In this document: positions 25,635 to 33,873 of the stretch, one piece after another
Numbering within the stretch: position 1 is the first letter of the stretch
Layout: every line of letters starts with the position of its first letter
Source of the DNA: Leptospiraceae bacterium
Lineage (GTDB): Bacteria > Spirochaetota > Leptospiria > Turneriellales > Turneriellaceae
DNA length: 62,076 bases
Reading direction: 5' to 3'
NCBI GenBank assembly: GCA_020440825.1
Contig: JAGRNJ010000008.1
Coordinates: 1-62,076, forward strand
Translations under genes and position numbers: made by a program
The notes under the pieces: model-generated
What the model was told of the DNA's origin: nothing
What the model saw: only the letters and a program-made list of their open reading frames with translations
Databases searched by the model: none

Positions 25635-26243
25635 ATGATAATCGCTGTTTTATTGCTCGCCACCGCCCTAAACGCAAAAACCAACCGCTTTAGCAATGAC
25701 GAATTCTTACTCGAGGTTCCTGTGCAATTTGCCAATGTAAGCGGGTACTCACCGCGGCCAGCTATAGGCGTAGGTCTGGAATGGTTTTGGACTATGAATC
25801 TATCTAGCCCCTACTATTTATATGTTGGTGATCATTATTTAAGAACTAGTACAAATTTAATTGGTATATTCATGTTAAAAGGATTCAGAAAAAAAGGTTT
25901 TGACTCAATCAGAAATCTCAGTGGCTCTGCGGTACCGCTTGGGTTTTTGTTCTTCCTGGGGGGCCTTGAAAGTTTTGGTTTTCATGGGCTCGTCGCCAAA
26001 AATCTTGATCTCTCTCTCGGGTTTAGCTTGTTCACCTTGCAGTACATTCAAAATACCGACGAACACATATATGTTCGAAACAGAGACACATTTAATGCAA
26101 TGGGATTGCTGCGATTAAAACTTTCGTACTTTTTAACCCACCGTTGGTTTATCAGTGCCATGTATGAACCGGGGATACTCTACAATTCAGAAAAGACGGT
26201 CGCACATTTTTTAAATCTGAGTCTGTCGTACAGGTTTTACTAA
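25635..26243 (+). CDS. Exported, probably outer-membrane protein
   Basis: About 202 residues. The frame is open from 25569, but those residues do not fit a signal peptide; the ATG at 25635, with AAGG five bases upstream, gives the signal MIIAVLLLATALNAK. The protein ends LNLSLSYRFY, with a C-terminal aromatic residue typical of barrels. It is part of a run of three barrel-like genes (24866-26779). No family recognised. Confidence 0.58.
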   Translation: MIIAVLLLATALNAKTNRFSNDEFLLEVPVQFANVSGYSPRPAIGVGLEWFWTMNLSSPYYLYVGDHYLRTSTNLIGIFMLKGFRKKGFDSIRNLSGSAVPLGFLFFLGGLESFGFHGLVAKNLDLSLGFSLFTLQYIQNTDEHIYVRNRDTFNAMGLLRLKLSYFLTHRWFISAMYEPGILYNSEKTVAHFLNLSLSYRFY

Positions 26244-26257
26244 TTGGTTTTCAGAAT

Positions 26258-26779
26258 ATGTTCAGTCTCAAGATATTGATCATCTTTGTTATTCTAACCT
26301 TCTCGTTTGCAAACCCGGTATTTGCGAAAAAATATAAGCATTCGGGAATTTTCGAATATTCGATGCCAAATATTAACAGCTCACTCTTGGGTATATCAGG
26401 TGGATATACCTTTCAACACTATAAATTTTTATTCATTTCGAGCAGCGTCGGCGTCGGCTATCCATTTTTGGCGGTCATTTTTGGTGCTGGCGATCGAATA
26501 AAGCCGAACTTGTTTTATGCCGTCAATTTGGGGGTAGGGCCAAGTCTATACAAAAACATTAAATTGTCATTTCGATTTGAAAACGGGTTTTATTTTGTGC
26601 CCGACCAGGCTCGCAGCAATGAAATTGTATTTACACGCTTAAATTCATACATGGGTGGCATTACCTCTGCGCCGTGGTATTCAGGCTCTTATTTTCACTT
26701 TCATTGGGGAATTATTAATAACACCCGGGGTAAAAACACTGGGAACTTCATTGTAGGTTTCGGCTACAAATTCTGGTAA
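26258..26779 (+). CDS. Exported, probably outer-membrane protein
   Basis: 173 residues with a signal peptide ending in NPVFAKK. The mature part has glycine-rich alternating strands (GISGGYTFQHYKFLFISSSVGVGYPF, FYAVNLGVGPSLYKNIKLSFRFENGF) and ends NFIVGFGYKFW, with a C-terminal Trp, fitting a small barrel. No family recognised. It starts 14 bases after the previous gene. Confidence 0.58.
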   Translation: MFSLKILIIFVILTFSFANPVFAKKYKHSGIFEYSMPNINSSLLGISGGYTFQHYKFLFISSSVGVGYPFLAVIFGAGDRIKPNLFYAVNLGVGPSLYKNIKLSFRFENGFYFVPDQARSNEIVFTRLNSYMGGITSAPWYSGSYFHFHWGIINNTRGKNTGNFIVGFGYKFW

Positions 26780-26900
26780 TTCCTTTTCGATTGACATTCA
26801 GTTTAATTTTTCAGAGACTATTCTTGGTTGATATTTTCTTTTCGGGATCGAGAAACAAAGAATATTATGTTTGGCCGTGCAACTGATTTTGTAGCCAATA

Positions 26901-27188
26901 CTATTCAGGATTAAAATGCCGTGCACCATGAATAATGCGTAAAATTGCAATGTTTGTATCATAAATTTCATAGATGATTCGATACGGATATTCGATAAGC
27001 TCTCTAATATTTTCTTTGTTGTACTCCGGAACAACTCGGCCAGCCATGGGGAATTCAATTACTTTCTCACCGCGCTCTAGGAGCTTTCTGACAATCATCT
27101 CGGCTAGCGTTGGTGATTCTAGTTTCAGATAATCTGCTATTTCATTAAGATCTGAAAGAGATTCAGACGACCACCTCAATGAAACCAT
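26901..27188 (-). CDS. RelE/ParE-family toxin
   Basis: 95 residues with the ParE pattern: LRWSSESLSDLNEIADYLK, then EFPMAGRVVPEYNKENIRELIEYPYRIIYEI, then AILRIIHGARHF. RelE/ParE toxins either cleave mRNA on ribosomes or poison gyrase; the R-E-L-I/Y-R-I-I-Y arrangement is closer to ParE. The start overlaps the antitoxin gene by 13 bases. Confidence 0.88.
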   Translation of the reverse strand: MVSLRWSSESLSDLNEIADYLKLESPTLAEMIVRKLLERGEKVIEFPMAGRVVPEYNKENIRELIEYPYRIIYEIYDTNIAILRIIHGARHFNPE

Positions 27189-27361
27189 TGATCAATACGC
27201 GATTTTATTTCTTCTGTTGAATAGGTACGACTTGCAGCCACTGAATTCCTACCCTCATCAATCAGTTTACGTACATACAACGCCTGCATTGCATCTTCAA
27301 GTGTTGCATCTTCGGGCAAAACATCTGCCAGTGCCCTGATTTCTTCTTTAACCGAGTTCAT
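27176..27361 (-). CDS. Antitoxin of the ParE-type module
   Basis: 61 residues, charged and mostly helical, directly upstream of and overlapping the toxin gene. The C-terminal TYSTEEIKSRIDQWFH is the sort of short tail that folds on a ParE-type toxin. No strong DNA-binding motif is visible in the first half. Assigned mainly by position and size. Confidence 0.75.
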   Translation of the reverse strand: MNSVKEEIRALADVLPEDATLEDAMQALYVRKLIDEGRNSVAASRTYSTEEIKSRIDQWFH

Positions 27362-27463
27362 GAGTTAATATTACAGATCAACGCAATTGAGCAACAATAT
27401 TTTCAGAGTACAACAGTCTAAATTATTAGACAAATGATTTATAAGAGCCAAAAGACAAATTCC

Positions 27464-28871
27464 TCAAAAAATTTCCCTGAACCCCATTTCAGCTTCGAGC
27501 TGGTAGGCAATATCGAGCAGGGTGGCTTCATCGCCGTGCGCTGCCATGAATTGCATGCCAATCGGTAATCCGTTGGCACAAGAGCCTAATGGTAGTGAAA
27601 TTGCCGGTGAGCCGGAGGCATTGTTCAAAGGCGTGAACATGACATATTTGTCGAGTTTGGCAATCAGTTCTTCATAGCTCTGTTCCGGTTTTAAGTGTCC
27701 CAGTTTGGGAACCGAATGCCCCAAAACCGGGGTCAATACTGCATCATAAGGCTGCATCATCTTAGAGTACAATCCCTGTGACTGAAAAAGGCGAAACAAG
27801 GCAGCCGGGGTATCGAGCAGGTGACGCTTGTAGTGTTCGACCAGACCCTTGCTGAAAGGGTCTAAACGCTCATACTGAAAATCACTGCCCAGGATAAACT
27901 TACCGAAGATGCCCATCGAAAAGGCAAGCATAGACCAGTAGAGCATGAAATCACTGATAAAGCTCCGGGGAATCTTGAGTTCAACCGGTTCAACAAAATG
28001 TCCTAACTTTTCCAGAATTTGAGCAGTGTGTTGCATACTCTCCCGGGTTTCATCGCAGGTCTTATAGCCGGTAATAGAGTCATAGACCAGACCAATTTTG
28101 AGTTTTCGGGCGGATGGCCCTTCTACGAACCCGATCGGTTTTAATTTCGGGTTGGCCCAGCTGCGTTCCATGCCATAATGAAATGCGGCGGTGTCCCGCA
28201 CACTGCGCGTCACGACCCCCTCACTGATAATATTCAACGGCATCATCTCTGCCGATTTGTTGTTTCGATGCCTGTCTCGTGTTGGCTTCAGGCCGACCAG
28301 ACCACAGCATGAAGCAGGTATGCGAATTGATCCGCCGCCGTCATTGGCATGAGCAATGGGTACAACCCCGGCCGCAACTAATGCAGCCGACCCCCCCCGA
28401 GCTGCCACCGGCAGAGTATTCAGTATGCCACGGATTCAAAACCGGGTGGTCATCTTCAAATTCGGTAGAGGCATTAAAGCCAAATTCAGGCATCTGGCTT
28501 TTTCCAAGATAAATAAAACCCTGTTCGAGATACTGTGCAGTATATTTGCCATGCTCTTTTGCAGTATGGGGGGTAAATGCCCTGGAGCCGTTGCGGGTGG
28601 GAAAGCCTTCTAGATCAGCATTGTCTTTAATAAAGGTGGGTACCCCTGTAAAAGGGCCGCTTACGGCCTTCCCTGATTCTGCAGTCTTTACAGCTTCATC
28701 AAAAGCTTTGATTTCTATTGCATTGAGTTGTTCGCCTACACTGTTGGCGCGGGCGATTGCCGCTTGCGTGACCTCGAGTGGTGAGACCTCTTTTTTACGA
28801 ATTCTCTCGGCAAGGGCTGTGGCATCATCTTTGCCTAGGGCGTCATTGGTAAAGGAGTGTAGGTTTTTCAT
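27464..28871 (-). pseudogene. Amidase-signature enzyme, split by a frameshift in a G8 run
   Basis: Two frames together encode one amidase of about 470 residues. The first (28871 to 28341) has VPTFIKDNADLEG with the catalytic Lys and YSAGGSSGG with the cis-Ser. The second (to 27464) has the rest of the signature, GSAALVAAGVVPIAHANDGGGSIRIPASCCGLVGLKPTR, with the nucleophile Ser in GGSIR. The frames meet in a run of eight G (28391-28398 as C on the plus strand), where seven would restore one frame. All three catalytic residues survive and both halves look otherwise intact. This may be recent damage, slippage-controlled expression or a sequencing error. The family hydrolyses amides. Confidence 0.85.
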
Positions 28872-29040
28872 TTTGTCGGCTCCAAGTCGGGTTAGTCAAT
28901 CCCATTGTGAGAACATTGTTGTGTGGTCAAGTTGTCAAAGTGGCCAAATTTAGTCTGTCATAAGGCAGGTACGAATGCCGTCATACAAAACAATCTGCGA
29001 AAGGTTTCATGATAACGCAATAACTGAGCAAGCAATAACA

Positions 29041-29068
29041 TTGAAACAGTTCGAAACTAAAATAATAC
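29041..29068 (+). promoter_or_regulatory. Possible sigma70-type promoter
   Basis: TTGAAA, 16 bases, TAATAC. It lies in the 255-bp gap between the amidase and the next exported-protein gene, in the right orientation for the latter. Pattern match only. Confidence 0.35.
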
Positions 29069-29204
29069 TTGAATTTGAACAGATTTCTTTATTAATTGGT
29101 AGGATTAACTGTCACTGTCTTGGAACTTGAAAGTTATTTATTTTATAGAGCTTCAGTTTCGGGAAGCGAAATTATATATAGAAATAAAAGAGCGTAGTAA
29201 AACT

Positions 29205-29867
29205 GTGAAAAGAAAAAAAAGATACATGATTATTCTGATCGTTTTACTTACCACCCAGAACTGTGTGTGGATAAAACTGAAAACCGAACTGCAGACGGTC
29301 AGTTCACAATTGATTCACGAAAAAACCGAACAGATACAGAAGATTTCTTATGTAGCACTGAAAGAATGCCAGTCGGGATTTCCAACCTGCCGGCTTATCG
29401 TTGAGCAACATACATCCGCTGCGAAAGTGCTGGTAAAATCATTTCAGGAAACAGTTCGTTCTGTAAGGGAATTTCCCGAAAATTTTGAATACTATCATTT
29501 TCATATTGGCTGGTTGAAAGAGCGCACGGGCTGGCTCGGCTATACCGGACATATCGCCGCAGGAATTTTTTTGACATTGGGAACCAACCTGCTGGTGGCC
29601 AGTGCAGACTTTATGAGCCTGCCGTTTCGATTAATAGATACTGTTTCACAAAGAATTCGGGAAGAAAAAATTATTTTAGAAGAAACTATAACCCGCGCCC
29701 CTGTGAATGGCGGTCTGCTAAAGGTCGGTACACAGAACTTTGTTTTTGCCGGCAGCTCAACAAAAGTTCCCGCCAGGGTTCTGCAGGAATCCCCTGCATT
29801 GCCGGTGATTGAGTACTATACTTCGGGCAGTGCAAAACCTCTCAAGTTGACGTTGAAGTCAATTTGA
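29205..29867 (+). CDS. Membrane-anchored or lipidated exported protein, unknown family
   Basis: The frame is open from TTG 29127. A GTG at 29205 would give MKRKKRYMIILIVLLTTQNC, a normal charged n-region and hydrophobic core with a relaxed lipobox-like end. ATG 29226 is also possible. The mature part has a coiled-coil-like start and a second hydrophobic segment (TGHIAAGIFLTLGTNLLVASADFM), then a C-terminal region of short strands (VPARVLQESPALPVIEYYTSG). No family recognised. It lies just upstream of the OmpL47-like gene. Confidence 0.5.
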   Translation: MKRKKRYMIILIVLLTTQNCVWIKLKTELQTVSSQLIHEKTEQIQKISYVALKECQSGFPTCRLIVEQHTSAAKVLVKSFQETVRSVREFPENFEYYHFHIGWLKERTGWLGYTGHIAAGIFLTLGTNLLVASADFMSLPFRLIDTVSQRIREEKIILEETITRAPVNGGLLKVGTQNFVFAGSSTKVPARVLQESPALPVIEYYTSGSAKPLKLTLKSI

Positions 29868-29958
29868 GTCGAAAGCTTTTGACCGGGTTTCTGCTGAGAT
29901 TTATAGGACACAAATAGTAAAATCTTTGACAGTCGTGCTGCAAATTGTATTTCGTCTT

Positions 29959-31083
29959 ATGATCGGCAAAATTATGGCCTGGTTCAAATCTGAACCGAAA
30001 TTGACCTTGTATAAAATTCTGATGTTATTGGCAGTTACTTCCAGTACGGTCGTTATCGGGGCAGAGATGCTCTCGTCAGACCGGGCGTATATCGGGCCTG
30101 AGCGGGCCATCACCAGTGAGGTAACCCCCGAGCAGGCAAATGCAGTACGCATCGCGAATCAGAATTTGAGAGAAAATCTACTGATTCAGGAACGTCTTGC
30201 GAAACCGGCCGGCGGGGCAAAGGCAATGCAGCGACCCGATGGCATCTGGTGCGCTAATTCTGAAACAAAATTTGAACTCAAGTCTTTAGATGATCTCTCG
30301 GGTATGGATAAAATACGTTACCGAGTAAACGATGGCTCTGAACGGGAATATTATGAACCGTTCCCGATCATGCAAGAGGGCCGGCATCAGATCATTTATT
30401 ACGGCTATGACAATGCAGGTAATCGAGAGCTGCAGCAGGTGCTGCCAGTGCTGATTGACAATACCTCGCCTGAACTTGAAATCAATCCGGTTGGGCAGTT
30501 CAAGCATGTAGGCAATGAGTTATGGGCAAAGCCGGGCTTTACCATGTACTCAGACGGGCAAGATAAGTTGTGCGGGTTACAGGGCGTGTATTATAAATTA
30601 GATGAATCGCTCTGGCAAAAGGCCAGTGCATTAGGTCTTGTGTTCAACGATCCCGGTGTGTACAAACTGACAATTCTCGCCGATGATTATGCTGAAAACC
30701 GCACGGATGTTCGGGAATATACCATTAAAATCGACAATACCCGCCCAACAGTAACCACTGCAGTAGTACCGGCCCCCCGCCAGGAAGGCGATGAAATTAT
30801 TTTTAAGCCGGGCTCCCGCATTTATGTACATCCGCATGATGATACAACAGAAGTAGAGAGAATTTTATACCGTACCAGTCCCGATGGGGAGTGGCTGGTG
30901 TTGAGCGGAGACAGTTATCTGCTGCCGGCCGATCACGAAGATGTTTACTTTGAGACCAAAGCAGTTGATGCCCTGGGCTATGAATCCCAGAGCAGAATTG
31001 TCAAGGGCCGTATGATTACCGGCAATAAACCAATCAAAACCAAGATTACACCGATTGCTGATGAAGTTCGGGGGCAACCATAA
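29959..31083 (+). CDS. OmpL47-like Ig-repeat exported protein
   Basis: About 374 residues. The N-terminus has a hydrophobic signal or anchor (LTLYKILMLLAVTSSTVVIGAE). It then has three Ig-like repeats of the OmpL47/'DNTxPE' type: DKIRYRVNDG...YYGYDNAGN...DNTSPELEI, GVYYKLDES...ADDYAENR...DNTRPTV, and ERILYRTSPDG...TKAVDALGYESQ. OmpL47-type proteins are surface-exposed proteins of Leptospira. Start choice is uncertain (TTG 29926, ATG 29959, ATG 29974). A large lipoprotein gene starts 2 bases later, so the two are co-expressed and may act together. Confidence 0.72.
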   Translation: MIGKIMAWFKSEPKLTLYKILMLLAVTSSTVVIGAEMLSSDRAYIGPERAITSEVTPEQANAVRIANQNLRENLLIQERLAKPAGGAKAMQRPDGIWCANSETKFELKSLDDLSGMDKIRYRVNDGSEREYYEPFPIMQEGRHQIIYYGYDNAGNRELQQVLPVLIDNTSPELEINPVGQFKHVGNELWAKPGFTMYSDGQDKLCGLQGVYYKLDESLWQKASALGLVFNDPGVYKLTILADDYAENRTDVREYTIKIDNTRPTVTTAVVPAPRQEGDEIIFKPGSRIYVHPHDDTTEVERILYRTSPDGEWLVLSGDSYLLPADHEDVYFETKAVDALGYESQSRIVKGRMITGNKPIKTKITPIADEVRGQP

Positions 31084-31085
31084 TT

Positions 31086-33473
31086 ATGAAATATCAAACT
31101 ATGAAAAAAACGTTTATTCTATTGCTGGCTGCGGGTAGTTTTTCTTACTCATGTTCTTCTTTGTCAGAGAAGCTGACTTCGGCTCGTGAAGAAGCCGGTA
31201 GTGTCGATTCAGCAATTATTTATGGGCCTAATGCAGATGCTCAAAATGATTTTTCTGCGCTTACGTCAGAACTGAACGCAGATGCTGCAAACTGCAGTGA
31301 GAAAGAAATATCACCGACCAATTATCTGCTATGCTCACCCGGTTCTGTAGAACAGATCGACGATCTGGTCAAGTTAAGCGGGGCGATTGAAGCAGGGGAA
31401 GGTCGGGTTTACTCAATTACCGATGGTGAAAAATTGAACACCCTGCTGGGCTCTTTAGGGAAAGCCCGTTCTCTTGAAAGAGATTTAAAATATAAAGATG
31501 CACTTTCAGCACTCAATGAAGTGACCGTGGCAGGGCATCCTTATTATGAACGCTACTCAGCAAAACTGAGTGAACTTGCCAAGAAACCTGAAAAAGACCT
31601 CAAAATGGTGCTGTCGGCTCTGGAAAGTGCAGAAAAGACAACTCTGAGCGATGATGAACTGTCATCTCTGGCAGCCAATGCACTGGCCAGCGATCCTGAA
31701 CTGGCAAATAATGAAGAGTTGCGTAAACGTACGGCAGCTATTGCCCAGAAAATAAACGGCGAATATACCTGCTCGGCGATTGTCTCAGAACCGCCGGGAG
31801 ACGCCTTTATTTCAACGGGTTATGATTTACCGCTCAGTTTTAATGGTCGTTGTACCCCGACGCATGGTATTGAACATCTGGCAATACAAGCAACTGCCAA
31901 TGCTGCAGTGAGATTCGGTGTTGATCACGCTAAAGAGTATAATGTAACATTTAAAGAATCTCAGGGAGAATTGCCCGTAAGCGAACTCTCTGCAACGCAA
32001 AGTGAAAATGTGATCTCTCTGAGCGGCCGTGGCAAATTTGCGAAAACATACGCAGCCTTGCAGCCGTTGGGCAGCGAATTAAACCCTCGCTACTCATTGA
32101 GCTCTGAGTCGTCTTATACTCTACAGAAAGTTCCGGTTCATTATTCAAGAGACTATGCTGCCCGTATGGCTGGCGCCAATAAACCGAAAGTCTGGGATAC
32201 CCTGCAAGGTGAAAAGTCAGTATCTACTCTGGGAGAAAACGGCCAACTTACCATGGGCGGTTCGAAAAACGGAGAGCCCTTTGATATGATGTTTGGCCAT
32301 CCCAATGGCAAATATGCAGAGGGAATCTGGTCATCTTATAATTCTGTAAAAATAGACGAAAAAGTATACCAGCTCAATAAAAGCGGGGTAGAGCAAATCA
32401 AGCGTGAAAAATCGGCGGATGGCAAAACTCTCACAATTGTGCATTCCATTCCAGATGAAAAAGTACAAATTACCCAGGCTGTAACTTTACAGACCATAGG
32501 CCAGCAAGACCGCTTTTTGGTTTCATATACATTCAAGAACAATGACACCAAAGCCCGTAAAATCGGACTGCGAATGCTGCTCGATACATGGGCCGGCAAA
32601 ACAGATGGCGTTCCTTTTGTTACGCCAGGCAATATGTCCGGGAAGAATGTCATCCACCTTACCGAATTCAAATTTAATGCCAGTTATTCATCTATCTGGG
32701 AAACGATTGATACCGAAGGTGATGGCCATGTTTATTTACGCAATGTTATGACAGGCCCTGGTCTGGTGGCTCCTGATAATGTCGCCTTTGTACGCTGGGG
32801 ACCGGCTTACCGCTCTGAATGGAAATACGATGTAAACGAAGAGTTGTCTGTAACTGGTGATTCTGCTGTGATCATGTGGTGGGAGCCAGTCAGTGTAGAA
32901 GCCGGCAGTGAGCGTAATGTAGCAACCAGCTTTGGCTCATTCCAGAGAAATGATGCAATCACATTTGATTTACAGGACCCTGAAACCGGGTTTGGCTATC
33001 TATATGTTGCCAAAACTAATACAACCGGAAAAGATCAGGTCTATACCTTGAAGGCTGAATCGACAGATGCAAGTGTAACCGGTGACAATGAATTACGGGT
33101 AAATGTACCTGCCGGAGGGTCGGTATACCGTGCAATTCCTTTGACAGTTGCAGGAGGTTCGGCTTCAAGTCTAAAAGTAACCGAAAAAATGGGTGAAACT
33201 GCTTCTGAGCAGACCATTGGTGTGCCGCTCAGTAACAAAGACGGGCGTTCATCAAATATTCCTGTCTGGGTGAATACGAAACCCTATCCTGTTCGTTACA
33301 TTTCGACAGAAAGTGGCAGAAGCCTTTCGGCCTCGATCAAAAATCTACAGGGCCAGGAGATTGGCCGTGGTGAATTAAAAGAAATATCTTCTGGTACTGA
33401 AACTGTATATGGCGCCAATATTCCTGTTCCGGCAGATTTTGACGGTGAAGTTATTGTAGAAATTTCTGAATAA
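31086..33473 (+). CDS. Large lipoprotein, unknown family
   Basis: 795 residues with a signal peptide ending in FSYSCSS (lipobox-like), so it is a probable lipoprotein; ATG 31101 is an alternative start giving a cleaner signal (MKKTFILLLAAG). The first third is helical and repetitive in feel (LSALNEVTVAGHPYYERYSAKLSELAKK). The middle is a large beta-rich domain with VSYTFKNNDTKARKIGLRMLLDTWAGKTDGVPF and FVRWGPAYRSEWKY, similar in flavour to carbohydrate-associated beta-sandwiches. I do not recognise the family. It follows the OmpL47-like gene directly and ends before a hairpin terminator at 33556-33579. Confidence 0.65.
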   Translation: MKYQTMKKTFILLLAAGSFSYSCSSLSEKLTSAREEAGSVDSAIIYGPNADAQNDFSALTSELNADAANCSEKEISPTNYLLCSPGSVEQIDDLVKLSGAIEAGEGRVYSITDGEKLNTLLGSLGKARSLERDLKYKDALSALNEVTVAGHPYYERYSAKLSELAKKPEKDLKMVLSALESAEKTTLSDDELSSLAANALASDPELANNEELRKRTAAIAQKINGEYTCSAIVSEPPGDAFISTGYDLPLSFNGRCTPTHGIEHLAIQATANAAVRFGVDHAKEYNVTFKESQGELPVSELSATQSENVISLSGRGKFAKTYAALQPLGSELNPRYSLSSESSYTLQKVPVHYSRDYAARMAGANKPKVWDTLQGEKSVSTLGENGQLTMGGSKNGEPFDMMFGHPNGKYAEGIWSSYNSVKIDEKVYQLNKSGVEQIKREKSADGKTLTIVHSIPDEKVQITQAVTLQTIGQQDRFLVSYTFKNNDTKARKIGLRMLLDTWAGKTDGVPFVTPGNMSGKNVIHLTEFKFNASYSSIWETIDTEGDGHVYLRNVMTGPGLVAPDNVAFVRWGPAYRSEWKYDVNEELSVTGDSAVIMWWEPVSVEAGSERNVATSFGSFQRNDAITFDLQDPETGFGYLYVAKTNTTGKDQVYTLKAESTDASVTGDNELRVNVPAGGSVYRAIPLTVAGGSASSLKVTEKMGETASEQTIGVPLSNKDGRSSNIPVWVNTKPYPVRYISTESGRSLSASIKNLQGQEIGRGELKEISSGTETVYGANIPVPADFDGEVIVEISE

Positions 33474-33555
33474 ATTCGATTGCGAGAATGTTCAAAAGGT
33501 CGATGACCAAAGCCCAGACAGCTTCCATGCTGATGAGCTTTTACGATCTAAATGC

Positions 33556-33579
33556 AAAGCCCCGTACAACCGGGGTTTT
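33556..33579 (+). terminator. Terminator after the 795-residue lipoprotein gene
   Basis: Stem CCCCG / CGGGG extended by AAAG-TTTT pairing around the loop TACAAC, 82 bases after the stop. The 3' arm ends in a T run. Confidence 0.65.
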
Positions 33580-33699
33580 CATCACCTTACCTAAGTGTAA
33601 CTATTTACGTAAAAACAATCGAGTTGCATGTGCAGACATCACTCAATACCAATTCGTCTGTAACATTGTTCGATAAGATTCTTAATTAGAACAAAAAGA

Positions 33700-33873
33700 A
33701 AAAAATACCCGGCGAACCGGGTATGGAGAGGAAACTACAGGGTAAGAGCCCCACGCTTGGTTGCTCTTACTGCTAGTAGAGCAAGATGCATGCCAGTTAT
33801 TGGCATGAATTCGACAGCCAATTTTAAATATTATTGTTGTAATGCTAGTCGTATTGAGTACTAAGTAAACGTT
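33700..33873 (-). ncRNA. Candidate structured small RNA or 3' UTR
   Basis: This lies in the gene-free stretch 33474-33873. On the minus strand three hairpins follow each other: CATGCC/GGCATG (33789-33807), the 8-bp stem GTAAGAGC/GCTCTTAC (33742-33770), and ATACCCGG-CGAA-CCGGGTAT (33705-33724) followed by a T-rich run, which is a classic terminator. They lie downstream of the gene ending at 33874 and could be its long 3' UTR. A weak promoter-like TTTACT-N16-TAGCAT just before would allow a separate transcript. I recognise no known RNA family. Confidence 0.4.
33705..33724 (-). terminator. Terminator with CGAA loop and U tract
   Basis: Perfect 8-bp stem ATACCCGG/CCGGGTAT around CGAA. On the minus strand it is followed by TTTTTTTCTTTTTG, a strong U tract. 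Confidence 0.85.

Noticed and set aside
26798-27058. An 86-codon open frame on the minus strand overlapping the ParE toxin
   Set aside because: It lies over the toxin gene in another frame, has no ribosome-binding site and no protein-like pattern.
33488-33676. A 62-codon open frame on the plus strand after the lipoprotein gene
   Set aside because: It runs through the terminator hairpin at 33556-33579 and has no ribosome-binding site or recognisable sequence.
33705-33770. RNase P RNA or tmRNA
   Set aside because: The stretch is too short and lacks the conserved cores of both RNAs; only generic stems are visible.
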